Assembly: GCA_019359235.1 (NCBI GenBank)
Contig: JAHHHT010000040.1
Span: forward strand, 1 to 64,000
DNA: 64,000 nt
Direction: 5' to 3'
Source of the DNA: Oscillatoria princeps RMCB-10
GTDB taxonomy: Bacteria > Cyanobacteriota > Cyanobacteriia > Cyanobacteriales > Oscillatoriaceae
Positions 9,107 through 16,995 of the stretch are shown piece after piece. Within the stretch, counting starts at the first letter, position 1. Every line of letters starts with the position of its first letter. The notes below the pieces were generated by a model. That model did no database searches, was not told the DNA's origin, and saw only the letters and a program-made list of their open reading frames with translations. The translations under genes were made by a program, and so were the position numbers.

Positions 9107-9375
9107 ACCGCGCCTGAGCCAAGAGCGCCAAGGAATCTTTCTTGGCGTCCTTGGCGTCTTGGCGGTTTCATTCTATCTCCGCCGGTCTGGCAATTTCGCA
9201 CAGTTTCTGGCTGGTTTTGTCGCTGCCGGTTTAGCTATCTTGACTTTGCAGTACCTCGACCGGCTGTTGGGGGAAAGAAAATAAACCGCGCCTGAGCCAA
9301 GAGCGCCAAGGAGTCTTTCTTGGCGTCCTTGGCGTCTTGGCGGTTAAATTCTATCTCCGCCGGTCTTGCAATTTG
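9014..9375. repeat. Tandem duplication (about 180 bp) of the MFS/hisIE convergent gene ends
   Basis: The segment from about 9017 to 9195 is repeated from about 9199 to 9372 with few differences and one 4-base deletion. Each copy contains the last codons of the MFS gene, a bidirectional hairpin spacer (CCAAGAGCGCCAAGGA ... TCCTTGGCGTCTTGG), and the last codons of hisIE (ending DRRR-stop on the minus strand). The left copy keeps the functional MFS end, the right copy the functional hisIE end; the internal gene tails are now non-coding. Confidence 0.92.
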
Positions 9376-10001
9376 CGATAAACCGCACGCAAATCTACTT
9401 TATGGTGAGCTAAGGCAACCATTGCGTGATAAAATAGGTCAGCCACTTCACCGGCAATGGCGTCAGGGTCATCATCCTTGCAAGCCATCACCACTTCAGC
9501 GGCTTCTTCGCCAATCTTTTTGAGAATCTTGTTGTCCCCACCTTCTAGCAGCTTGCGGGTGTAGGAACCTTCTGCTGGATTGTCGCGTCGGTGGCAAATT
9601 ACCTGAAAAACTTGGGAGAGGGTGTCGGAGGGCGGCGGTACAATTTTACTGTCTACTTGGTGGAAGCAGCTGCGAAGGCCGGTGTGACAGGCGATATCTC
9701 CCACTTGCTCGGCGCTGATTAATAGGGCGTCACTGTCGCAGTCGTAGCGGATGGAGCGCACTTTCTGAATGTGACCGGAAGTTGCTCCCTTGTGCCACAA
9801 CTCGCTGCGGGACCGGCTCCAAAACCACGTCTCGCCTGTTTCCAGGGTTTTTTGCAGGGATTCCCGATTCATCCAAGCCATCATCAAGACGGTTCCGTCC
9901 AGATAGTCCTGGACAATCGCCGGCACCAGTCCTTGCTCGTTGTAGCGGATTTGCTCTGTGGGCACAGATCGGGGGGAGAGAGTCGGTTCAGTTGCGGACA
10001 T
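9351..10001 (-). CDS. hisIE: Bifunctional phosphoribosyl-AMP cyclohydrolase / phosphoribosyl-ATP pyrophosphatase
   Basis: Carries out steps 2 and 3 of histidine biosynthesis. The 216-residue protein has an N-terminal HisI domain (about 15-115) with metal ligands in [10 protein letters not shown] and CHTGLRSCF and the MAWMNRESL motif. A C-terminal HisE domain (about 125-210) contains [15 protein letters not shown] and the GEVADLFYH helix. The fused form is normal for cyanobacteria. Stands alone. Its 3' end has been tandemly duplicated together with that of the convergent MFS gene. Confidence 0.97.
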   Translation of the reverse strand: MSATEPTLSPRSVPTEQIRYNEQGLVPAIVQDYLDGTVLMMAWMNRESLQKTLETGETWFWSRSRSELWHKGATSGHIQKVRSIRYDCDSDALLISAEQVGDIACHTGLRSCFHQVDSKIVPPPSDTLSQVFQVICHRRDNPAEGSYTRKLLEGGDNKILKKIGEEAAEVVMACKDDDPDAIAGEVADLFYHAMVALAHHKVDLRAVYRKLQDRRR

Positions 10002-10436
10002 CTGAGGATTGCGGAGTGGGGGGTGGGGTGTTTGGGGGTTGGGGTGCGGCGCACCGCTGGCGCAGGGTTCAGCCAGACTTTACCCTGACTGCATCCGAAT
10101 CAGAACCGGCATATCAAGGGTTGCAGGGCTTGGGACATAACCGTTCTGCTCCAGAGGCGGCTCTGGCAAAACATTCTCAGCCACCGGGGGAGCTGTCTGT
10201 TTGACTTATCCTAGATTTGGGAAGCTGCGCCAAATTTTTACAGATTTTGAAATTTGCCAAAACTTGATTATAATCTAGGATGCTCCAATTTGGCAAGAAC
10301 GAGCGCGAGAATTGCAGAAATTTTTTCCCGCAGGCGGGGCGAGAAGGCGGCAGTCCTCAAGCTTGGGGCCAATTGCGGTGCCCCCGACTGAGCGGTATGA
10401 GGGGCGGTGCCGCTGGCCCGATATTAAACAATACTG
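10002..10436. other. Divergent intergenic region hisIE / hemL
   Basis: About 430 bases separate the divergent hisIE and hemL starts. It must contain both promoters, but no convincing -35/-10 pair was singled out. G-rich simple sequence lies near 10016-10045. Confidence 0.5.
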
Positions 10437-10454
10437 AGAGAGGAGATAAATTTG
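10437..10454 (+). promoter_or_regulatory. Ribosome binding site that fixes the TTG start of hemL
   Basis: The purine-rich GAGAGAGGAGATAAA stands just upstream of TTG at 10452. Conserved HemL similarity begins right there ([14 protein letters not shown]), and no ATG or GTG fits better. Confidence 0.75.
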
Positions 10455-11750
10455 GTTACGACTACCCTGAAGACTACTAAATCGGAAGAGATTTTCGCAG
10501 CAGCCCAGAAGCTGATGCCAGGGGGCGTTAGCTCGCCGGTGCGGGCTTTCAAATCGGTTGGGGGACAGCCGATCGTATTTGAGAGTGTGAGAGGAGCCTA
10601 CATCTGGGATGTGGATGGCAACCAGTATATCGACTATGTGGGCACTTGGGGGCCGGCGATCTGCGGGCACGCCCATCCAGAGGTGATCGAGGCGCTGCAC
10701 AAAGCCCTGGAAAAAGGCACGAGCTTCGGAGCGCCGTGTGCGCTGGAAAACGTGCTGGCGGAGATGGTGATTGATGCCGTTCCCAGCATTGAAATGGTGC
10801 GCTTTGTCAACTCCGGGACAGAAGCGTGCATGGCGGTGCTGCGCCTGATGCGAGCCTTCACCGGTCGCGACAAGGTGATAAAGTTTGAGGGCTGCTACCA
10901 CGGGCACGCAGACATGTTCCTGGTGAAAGCGGGCTCTGGGGTGGCAACCCTGGGCTTGCCAGACTCCCCCGGCGTGCCCAAGTCGGCAACCAGCAGCACT
11001 CTGACGGCTCCTTTTAATGACTTGGAAGCGGTGAAGGCGCTGTTTGCGGAAAATCCCGACCAAATTTCCGGCGTGATTCTGGAGCCGGTGGTGGGGAATG
11101 CCGGGTTTATTCCCCCGGATGCCGGTTTCCTGGAAGGGTTGCGGGTTCTCACTCAAGAAAATGGGGCTTTGCTCGTTTTCGATGAGGTGATGACCGGCTT
11201 CCGGATTGCCTTCGGCGGCGCTCAAGAAAAATTCGGCATCACTCCTGACTTGACAACCCTGGGCAAGATTATCGGCGGCGGGCTGCCGGTGGGCGCTTAC
11301 GGCGGACGCCGGGATATCATGTCGATGGTGGCACCGGCTGGCCCAATGTATCAAGCCGGCACCCTGTCGGGCAATCCCCTGGCGATGACTGCCGGGATCA
11401 AGACCCTCGAACTGCTGCAAAAACCGGGCACTTACGAGTATCTGGAAAAGATTACCAAGAAGCTGGCGGACGGGTTGCTGCAAATTGCCCGCGAAACCGG
11501 CCATGCGGCTTGCGGCGGCAACATCAGCGGCATGTTTGGCCTGTTTTTCACCGGTGGGCCGGTGCACAATTACGAGGACGCCAAAAAGTCGGATCTGAGC
11601 AAGTTCAGCCGGTTCCATCGCGGCATGTTGGAGCGCGGGGTTTATCTGGCTCCTTCGCAGTTTGAGGCTGGGTTTACGTCTCTGGCTCACTCGGATGAGG
11701 ATATCGACCGCACTTTGGCGGCGGCGCGGGAAGTGATGGCCAGTTTGTAG
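10452..11750 (+). CDS. hemL: Glutamate-1-semialdehyde 2,1-aminomutase
   Basis: A PLP enzyme that converts glutamate-1-semialdehyde to 5-aminolevulinate, the committed C5-pathway precursor of heme, chlorophyll and bilins. 432 residues, full length, starting at TTG. Visible motifs: [18 protein letters not shown] near the N-terminus, [15 protein letters not shown] (PLP phosphate cup), [23 protein letters not shown], and the Schiff-base lysine in [14 protein letters not shown]. Monocistronic, followed by a G/C-rich hairpin element that probably terminates transcription. Confidence 0.98.
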   Translation: MVTTTLKTTKSEEIFAAAQKLMPGGVSSPVRAFKSVGGQPIVFESVRGAYIWDVDGNQYIDYVGTWGPAICGHAHPEVIEALHKALEKGTSFGAPCALENVLAEMVIDAVPSIEMVRFVNSGTEACMAVLRLMRAFTGRDKVIKFEGCYHGHADMFLVKAGSGVATLGLPDSPGVPKSATSSTLTAPFNDLEAVKALFAENPDQISGVILEPVVGNAGFIPPDAGFLEGLRVLTQENGALLVFDEVMTGFRIAFGGAQEKFGITPDLTTLGKIIGGGLPVGAYGGRRDIMSMVAPAGPMYQAGTLSGNPLAMTAGIKTLELLQKPGTYEYLEKITKKLADGLLQIARETGHAACGGNISGMFGLFFTGGPVHNYEDAKKSDLSKFSRFHRGMLERGVYLAPSQFEAGFTSLAHSDEDIDRTLAAAREVMASL

Positions 11751-11758
11751 GAGAGTGG

Positions 11759-11833
11759 GCCGGGATTGGGGGATTTGGGGATTGAGAGTTGCTAATCCCC
11801 AAATCCCCTAATCCCGGCTTATCTTTAGGCGTC
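11759..11833. repeat. G-rich hairpin element, copy A (gene-end repeat)
   Basis: The arms GCCGGGATTGGGGGATTTGG and its near complement ending CTAATCCCGGC form a long imperfect stem around a TTGCTAAT-type loop, followed by TTATCTTTAGGCGTC. Nearly identical copies occur at 15205-15279 and 24216-24283. Each lies directly at a gene end, which suggests a mobile or duplicated element reused as a terminator. Confidence 0.85.
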
Positions 11834-11986
11834 GCACAATTGGGTGTGGGGTAATGTCTGCAGGGGCAGGCCACCCACGGAGACTGCCCGTTAGCGCAAG
11901 CGTTGCGGCGCGCAAGCGCATCGTCGTGCGTGGGGCAACCACGGGGGGATTGCCCCCACAGTTTCATCCTTTTGATCTGCAACGCT

Positions 11987-12592
11987 TTAATAAAGAGGTA
12001 AATTCAAGGTAAATCCGGGCAATACGTCTTCCCCGGCTAACTCTGCGGGAAGATTTTGCACTTCGGCGTCTCGTGCTTGCCGGTAAATTTCTACCTGCTG
12101 GTCTTGGGGATTAATCAGCCACCCCAATCGCACACCGGCATCGAGATATTCCTGCATTTTTTCGCGCAGTATTTCTAGAGAGTCGGTAGCTGACCTTAAC
12201 TCAACCACAAAATCCGGTGCGATCGGGGGAAATTTGCGTCTTTCTTCGGGAGTGAGCGCTAGCCAGCGCTCCCGCCGAATCCAGGCGGCATCTGGGGAGC
12301 GGTCAGCTCCATTTGGCAATTTAAATACCGTGGAGGAGCTGAAGGTGAAACCGAGGTCGGTTTGCCGGTTCCAGATTCCTAAATCGATCATTAAGTTCGC
12401 TTCTCGATTGCCGCTATCACCTCCAACTGGTGCCATGATAATTAATTCCCCTTTTGCAGTTCGCTCAAAGTTCAATTCGCGGTTCTTCTGACAGAGCTGG
12501 TAGAACTGTTCGTCTGTCAGGTGAACGGTGTCTAAGTTTAATGTCAAAGGACTGATCGCCATACAGTTAACCTGAATAGAGATGGCCATCAT
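11987..12592 (-). CDS. Uma2 family (DUF820) putative nuclease
   Basis: A 201-residue member of the Uma2 family, very abundant in filamentous cyanobacteria and structurally of the PD-(D/E)XK nuclease fold. Visible family features are the N-terminal region LTLNLDTVHLTDEQFYQLCQ, the GELIIMAPVGG strand, the acidic residue in SPDAAWI, the PDFVVELRS strand, and the LGWLINPQ/VEIYR end. Three possible ATGs lie close together (12592, 12589, 12562); the last has the best fit to family starts. The biological role of the family is unknown; some copies may be selfish. Confidence 0.88.
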   Translation of the reverse strand: MMAISIQVNCMAISPLTLNLDTVHLTDEQFYQLCQKNRELNFERTAKGELIIMAPVGGDSGNREANLMIDLGIWNRQTDLGFTFSSSTVFKLPNGADRSPDAAWIRRERWLALTPEERRKFPPIAPDFVVELRSATDSLEILREKMQEYLDAGVRLGWLINPQDQQVEIYRQARDAEVQNLPAELAGEDVLPGFTLNLPLY

Positions 12593-12991
12593 TATTGTAG
12601 CGCACTACTTCCCCCCTTGACAGCAGAACTCTTATGCTGTAAGGGCTGTCGGTCAGCGCCGGGAGCGCCGGTGCGGTCAGGGGGGCTGGTCTTTGGTGGG
12701 GTGCCGGTGTGGCGTTCTTAAGAAAGTTTTAAAGTTGAAGTATTGACAGCTGGCTTTATAGAATGGTATACATAACATATGAGCAATGAGGGAACAATCC
12801 TAAGGCACACCAGCGAAATTGTCGCCAGCCAAGATTCGTGCCGGTGCAGCTGGCAGGAGCCGCACTATCTTCCTACAGTCCTGAATCCTCAAATCTGAGA
12901 GTCCCTCAACTTAATTTCACTCATTCCTCAGGAGTGACCGCCGATTTTACAGATAAATCTCCCCGTAAAAACTCTGATAAAAACGCGAATA
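12593..12991. other. Intergenic region upstream of the aminomutase gene
   Basis: About 400 bases between the divergent Uma2 and KamA-type genes. It contains one good promoter candidate (listed separately) and a possible long leader. No ORF is supported. Confidence 0.5.
12743..12772 (+). promoter_or_regulatory. Candidate sigma-70 type promoter for the aminomutase/ATP-grasp pair
   Basis: TTGACA at 12743-12748 and TATACA at 12767-12772 are separated by 18 bases. The distance to the start codon at 12992 is about 215 bases, implying a long 5' leader if used. The match to consensus is good; use is inferred. Confidence 0.5.
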
Positions 12992-14155
12992 ATGGAACTA
13001 AACACCCGCCTGGATAAACCTTTGATAGCTAAATCGCGGCGCGAGGAAATTTGCCATATTTTTGGGGAATATTACGACCCAGAACGCTGGAATGACTGGC
13101 GCTGGCAAATGCGGCACCGGCTGACCAAATTAGAACATTTCCAACCTTTGCTACAGCTCACCCCTGCGGAGGAGCGAGGGCTAGAGAAAGCGCGGGATAA
13201 GTTTGCAGTAGCCGTAACGCCGCACTTCGCCGAGTTAATAGAGCCCGACAATCCACTTTGCCCGATCCGCTTGCAGGTCGTTCCGCGAGAGGAAGAATTA
13301 GTCACCAGTCCTGGAGATATGATAGATCCGTGCGGCGAGGATGACGACAGCGTGGTGCCCGGGCTAATACACCGCTATCCCGACAGGGTGTTACTGCTGG
13401 CTTTAGACTCTTGCGCTGCTTACTGCCGTTACTGCACCCGCTCCCGTTTAGTCAGCCAAGGTGAGATGTACCCGCTGACACGGCGGATAGATGCCATGAT
13501 TGCTTACCTGCAAGAACACACTGAAGTGCGGGATGTTCTAATTTCCGGCGGCGATCCCCTGCTGATGTCTGATGAAGTCTTAGACAAATTGCTAGGGCGG
13601 TTGCGTGCCATTGAACACATTGAGTTTGTGCGGATCGGCTCCCGCGTTCCCAGTTTTTTACCGCAGCGCATCACGCCGCAACTTGCCGCCGTGCTTCGCA
13701 AACATCGCGTCTGGCTGTCCTTGCACTTTTGTCATGGGCGGGAACTCACCCCTGAGGTAGCGAAAGCCTGCGATTTACTAGCTGACGGTGGCATTCCTCT
13801 CGGAAGTCAAACCGTGCTGCTCAAAGGCGTGAATGATTCCGAAAATGCGCTCAAAAATCTCTTTCACGGTCTTCTAAAACTGCGCGTGCGCCCCTACTAC
13901 CTATATCAGTGCGACCCGGTTGCCGGCACCGCACACCTGCGAACAAGCGTGCGAACAGGTATCGATTTGATATCTAAACTGCGCGGTCACACTACCGGGT
14001 ACGCCGTGCCAACCTATGTCATGGACGCACCGGGCGGTGGTGGTAAAGTGCCCATTCTACCCGAAACCCTACTTGCTTACGAGAACGGCAAAACCACTGT
14101 GCGTAATTGGGAAGGCAAGCTATACACCTATATAGATCCAGTGGAGCTTGGCTAA
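12992..14155 (+). CDS. KamA family radical SAM lysine 2,3-aminomutase
   Basis: A 387-residue radical SAM, PLP-dependent enzyme expected to interconvert L-lysine and beta-lysine. The cluster cysteines are C141, C145 and C148 (CAAYCRYC), followed by R150, which in characterised enzymes holds the substrate carboxylate. The SAM-binding GGDPL motif is at 187-190. The PLP lysine lies in DAPGGGGKVP (K352). D308 (YQCDP) and D345 (VMDAPGG) match the two Asp residues that hold the lysine side-chain amine in the clostridial enzyme, arguing for lysine rather than glutamate as substrate. Two bases separate its stop from the following ATP-grasp gene, so the two are almost surely one operon. Confidence 0.88.
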   Translation: MELNTRLDKPLIAKSRREEICHIFGEYYDPERWNDWRWQMRHRLTKLEHFQPLLQLTPAEERGLEKARDKFAVAVTPHFAELIEPDNPLCPIRLQVVPREEELVTSPGDMIDPCGEDDDSVVPGLIHRYPDRVLLLALDSCAAYCRYCTRSRLVSQGEMYPLTRRIDAMIAYLQEHTEVRDVLISGGDPLLMSDEVLDKLLGRLRAIEHIEFVRIGSRVPSFLPQRITPQLAAVLRKHRVWLSLHFCHGRELTPEVAKACDLLADGGIPLGSQTVLLKGVNDSENALKNLFHGLLKLRVRPYYLYQCDPVAGTAHLRTSVRTGIDLISKLRGHTTGYAVPTYVMDAPGGGGKVPILPETLLAYENGKTTVRNWEGKLYTYIDPVELG

Positions 14156-14157
14156 CT

Positions 14158-15165
14158 GTGAAGCTTTTTATTGGTTTGTGTTACGACCTCAAGGAAGACT
14201 ATCTCAAAAGCGGTTTCAGTGCTACCGATGTTATGGAATTCGAGGACAAAGCAACTATCCTGGGGCTGGAAGATGCTTTAAGCAGTTTGGGCCATACAGT
14301 TGAGCGTATCGGCAATGGCAGAAAACTTGCCCTGCGGTTGGCTTCGGGAGAGCGCTGGGATTTGATTTTCAATTTTGCCGAGGGGCTTTGGGGTCGCTCT
14401 CGTGAAGCTCAAGTCCCAGCAGTCTGTGAATTATTCAATCAACCCTATACTTTCTCCGCTCCCCTCACCTGCGCTCTAACTCTAGACAAGGCTCTTGCCA
14501 AGCGAGTGGTGCGCGATCGCGGTTTGCCTACAGCACCGTTTGAGGTGGTGAATACAGCGGAAGAAGCAGCGGCTGTGTCACTCCCCATGCCGCTGTTTCT
14601 CAAGCCGATTGCGGAGGGAAGTTCCAAAGGTGTAACCAGCCGTTCCTTCGTTAAGGAACGCGAAGAGTTAGTCGCAGTGTGCCAAGAATTGCTCGAACAG
14701 TTTCACCAGCCGGTACTCGTGGAAACCTTTCTCCCGGGAAGGGAAGTGACAGTGGGCATTGTTGGCAATGGCAGCGGTGCACGGGTGGTGGGTGTGATGG
14801 AAGTAATTTTTACCGACAAAGCGGAAGCTGTCGCATACACGGCGCTCAACAAAGAGGAGTATCTGGAACGGGTATCCTATCGCCTTGGAACCGATGAAGA
14901 ACCAATTGCAGCACAGGCAAAGCAACTTGCCTTAGATGTTTACCGCGCTCTTGGTTGCCGGGATACCGCCCGCATGGATCTGCGCTGCGATGCCAGAGGC
15001 GTGTTGCACTTTCTAGAGGCGAACCCATTGCCAGGGTTAAACCCCATACGTTCAGATTTGCCAATTATGGCGCGTCTTGCCGGTCTGTCGTATCAGGAAC
15101 TGATTGGCTATATCGTTGAGAGCGCATGGCAGCGGTACATATATTTGGCTCAGCATTTCTGCTGA
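14158..15165 (+). CDS. ATP-grasp ligase, D-alanine--D-alanine ligase-like
   Basis: A 335-residue ATP-grasp enzyme, which makes amide or peptide bonds via an acyl-phosphate. The GTG at 14158 starts the conserved KLFIGLCYDL strand; upstream in-frame codons overlap the preceding gene. Visible: the N-terminal Rossmann-like domain, the ATP-binding lysine strand (LFLKPIAEGSSKGV), the PVLVETFLPGREVTVGIVG strand, and the Mg-binding end (RMDLRCDARG ... LEANPLPGLNP). Cell-wall Ddl enzymes are similar, but tight coupling to a lysine 2,3-aminomutase suggests that the substrate is beta-lysine or a product carrying it. Ends in a G-rich hairpin repeat. Confidence 0.82.
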   Translation: MKLFIGLCYDLKEDYLKSGFSATDVMEFEDKATILGLEDALSSLGHTVERIGNGRKLALRLASGERWDLIFNFAEGLWGRSREAQVPAVCELFNQPYTFSAPLTCALTLDKALAKRVVRDRGLPTAPFEVVNTAEEAAAVSLPMPLFLKPIAEGSSKGVTSRSFVKEREELVAVCQELLEQFHQPVLVETFLPGREVTVGIVGNGSGARVVGVMEVIFTDKAEAVAYTALNKEEYLERVSYRLGTDEEPIAAQAKQLALDVYRALGCRDTARMDLRCDARGVLHFLEANPLPGLNPIRSDLPIMARLAGLSYQELIGYIVESAWQRYIYLAQHFC

Positions 15166-15204
15166 GTTTGAAATTTATTATCGTTGAAGCACTGGTTAAT
15201 TAGG

Positions 15205-15279
15205 GCCGGGATTGGGGGATTTGGGGATTGAGAATTGCTAATCCCCTAATCCCCTAATCCCGGCTTATCTTTCGGCGTC
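15205..15279. repeat. G-rich hairpin element, copy B
   Basis: Same element as at 11759-11833, with the same arms and the same trailing TTATCTTTCGGCGTC. It lies between two convergent genes, and its last bases overlap the stop codon of the minus-strand peptidase gene, consistent with a bidirectional terminator. Confidence 0.85.
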
Positions 15280-16120
15280 AAGTGTGAAACGGCACCGCTG
15301 CGAGAGGCAGGGAGGCGAAGGGCAACCAAATCCAAGACTGCCAGCTTGGCGGAGTTGGCAATTCGGGAGCTGTCAAAAGTGCGTCTATCCTCTGCGCTAA
15401 ACGGTTAGGTGGGGCAGTTGAGCTGAATGCAGCGCAGGAGATTTCTGAGGGTAGGTGCGGGTAGCTCGCTACTAAGAGCAGGGATTCAGCGAGCAGCAAG
15501 GAATCAATTTGTTGGGCGGCTTTTGCGTCAGCACGCAGTTCCCGCAATGTTAGTAGCTCCTCCCACAAAGCGTTTGTATTCGGCAGCCAAGCTGTTGTCT
15601 GGCGCACCCAGCCAAGCCAGAAAAACCAGAAGGTGTCCCGGTAATAATAATGGGCTTTCTCGTGCGCTAAAATAGCTTCTAGGTACTCGCTGTCAAGGGT
15701 TTTCAGCAGCCCTTCGCTGAGAACTAATTCGGGCTGCCAAAACCCTATCTGGGCGGCAAACAGCTCTTCTGCGCTGACAATGCGAGCCGGTGTGTCTCCA
15801 ATGTTTCGCCGGCTGTAGGTGCGGGTTTTTTGGAGAGTCTTCCATCCCTGACTAGCCAGTTTCAAGCACAAAACTGCTGCTAACCCTAAAAAGCCCAGAG
15901 ACAGCGAGTAGGTAAACCATCCTGTCAGCCTCCCTACCATTTGTCCCTGAGTTCCCATACAAAGGATGGCTACAGCGGTCATCATCAGCAGGAGCGGGGG
16001 AAAAAGAAATAAGGATAGAGTGCGGGAAAATCGTTCGCTCCACTTGCCGGTGGGCTCCAGGAAGTCCTGTCGCAGAACCCAAGCCAATCCCAAAGCAGCC
16101 AGAATCATTATAAAATGCAT
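15278..16120 (-). CDS. M56/BlaR1-like membrane metallopeptidase (PetP type)
   Basis: A 280-residue membrane protein with about four hydrophobic segments (about 5-17, 33-55, 62-85 and a C-terminal one near 262-277) and a zinc-protease HExxH motif (AHEKAHYYYRD, near 163). It lacks the long extracellular sensor domain of true BlaR1. It overlaps the upstream BlaI-family gene by one base (TAATG), so the pair is translationally coupled. In Synechocystis the equivalent pair PetR/PetP controls the plastocyanin/cytochrome c6 switch by copper, PetP being needed for degradation of PetR. The same role here is plausible but inferred from family and gene order. Confidence 0.8.
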   Translation of the reverse strand: MHFIMILAALGLAWVLRQDFLEPTGKWSERFSRTLSLFLFPPLLLMMTAVAILCMGTQGQMVGRLTGWFTYSLSLGFLGLAAVLCLKLASQGWKTLQKTRTYSRRNIGDTPARIVSAEELFAAQIGFWQPELVLSEGLLKTLDSEYLEAILAHEKAHYYYRDTFWFFWLGWVRQTTAWLPNTNALWEELLTLRELRADAKAAQQIDSLLLAESLLLVASYPHLPSEISCAAFSSTAPPNRLAQRIDALLTAPELPTPPSWQSWIWLPFASLPLAAVPFHT

Positions 16121-16539
16121 TATTTCTTCTCTCTCTTACGGCGAGCGTCGTCAATACGTTGGGCGATAGCTTTTAATTGTTCCAGACTAGCAGAGTCGAG
16201 GCTGTCAGCAAATGCCGCCACTACGTCGGGGTTTCCCACTTCCAGAAATTGGTGCAGCCGGTCGTAAGCTTGGAGAACCTGCGCCTCAGAACGAGTCACC
16301 AGAGGTCGCCAGGAGAATGTGCGCTCTGTGCTGTCACAGGCGAGCCATCCTTTCTCTGTCAGGCGGCGCAGCACTGTGGTAACAGAAGTGTAGGCTAACT
16401 CCCGATCCGGGTCAGCCAGAATCCGCTCGTGTACGTCTTTGACTGTGGCGGAACCGAGCTCCCAAACAATGTTCAAAATCTCTGCCTCCAACGGGCCTAA
16501 TGAGAGTTTTTTGGGACGGGGGTTGGGTAGAGCAGCCAT
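16120..16539 (-). CDS. BlaI/MecI/CopY family transcriptional regulator (PetR type)
   Basis: A 139-residue winged-helix regulator. The N-terminal DNA-binding domain covers about 12-80 (LSLGPLEAEILNIVWELG, then TVKDVHERILAD and YTSVTTVLRRLTEKGWL), and a C-terminal dimerisation helix bundle follows. The protein is likely cleaved by, or dependent on, the metallopeptidase encoded immediately downstream. A palindromic site in its own promoter suggests autoregulation. By homology to Synechocystis PetR, targets may include petE and petJ, neither of which is in this window. Confidence 0.88.
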   Translation of the reverse strand: MAALPNPRPKKLSLGPLEAEILNIVWELGSATVKDVHERILADPDRELAYTSVTTVLRRLTEKGWLACDSTERTFSWRPLVTRSEAQVLQAYDRLHQFLEVGNPDVVAAFADSLDSASLEQLKAIAQRIDDARRKREKK

Positions 16540-16548
16540 AATACCTTT

Positions 16549-16576
16549 ATTTTACACTATTTGTGTAGTTTATCAA
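16549..16576 (-). promoter_or_regulatory. Promoter with embedded BlaI-type operator for the petR/petP-like operon
   Basis: On the minus strand, TTGATA (16576-16571) and TAAAAT (16554-16549) are spaced by 16 bases. Between them lies the perfect inverted repeat TACAC-N5-GTGTA (16553-16567), which resembles the TACA..TGTA sites of the BlaI/CopY family. A dimer bound there would cover the -10 region. The start codon is 10 bases past the -10, so the 5' leader must be very short or the real -10 is elsewhere. Confidence 0.65.
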
Positions 16577-16781
16577 AGTAGAGCGCATGTTTGACAGCGC
16601 TTTTATAAAAAAATGTTAAAACCGGCAATTTCTGGCGCAGGGAGCATTTCTGTAGCGCAGGCGTCTCGCCTGCGCCTGAAAAATAGCTGTGGGACAGGCA
16701 TCTGGCCTGTCCGGCAACAGATGGACAGACACCGGCTCAAACTCAGGCTGTGAAAACCGGCGCAATTCTGAATGTCTATTT

Positions 16782-16888
16782 TATAGCGGTTCTCAGTTGG
16801 ATGAACTATGGCCCAGAAACCCGGTTTCTTTAAGAAACCGGGTTTCTCAGTACCTCTCAGTACCTCACAAAGGATGAGAAACGCTATA
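16782..16888. mobile_element. 107-bp MITE-like element (AAACCCGGTTT family)
   Basis: Begins TATAGCGGTTCTCAG and ends with CTGAGGATGAGAAACGCTATA-like sequence, so the termini are inverted repeats. The interior is a perfect hairpin of AGAAACCCGGTTTCTT against AAGAAACCGGGTTTCT. A second 107-bp member is at 43331-43437, and decayed ones are at 36559-36654 and 54543-54610. It carries no gene, so movement would need a transposase supplied in trans. Confidence 0.75.
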
Positions 16889-16995
16889 TAAAGCCGCTCT
16901 CAAACAGCCGCCGGCGAAGTTTGACAGCTTGTCTTTTGACACCGGCACGAGCGCCACTCAGAATTAGGGGCGTTATCTGCGCTTTTGCACGTCTG

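Larger units (their letters stand above)
16540..16995. other. Divergent intergenic region with repeats upstream of the porin gene
   Basis: Contains the petR-like promoter, two GGCGTCTCGCCTGCGCC/GACAGGCATCTGGCCTGTCC palindromes (about 16645-16710), a 107-bp MITE-like element (16782-16888) and a GTTTGACAG-type repeat (16916-16945). No ORF is supported. Confidence 0.6.

Noticed and set aside
10275-11690. 471-codon open frame antisense to hemL
   Set aside because: Full overlap with hemL, composition typical of an antisense frame.
11674-11982. 102-codon frame through the hairpin repeat behind hemL
   Set aside because: Runs through a G-rich repeat and the end of hemL; Pro-rich, no start context.
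12992-14155. Glutamate rather than lysine 2,3-aminomutase
   Set aside because: Both Asp residues that bind the lysine side-chain amine are kept (D308, D345); glutamate enzymes have Lys and Asn there.
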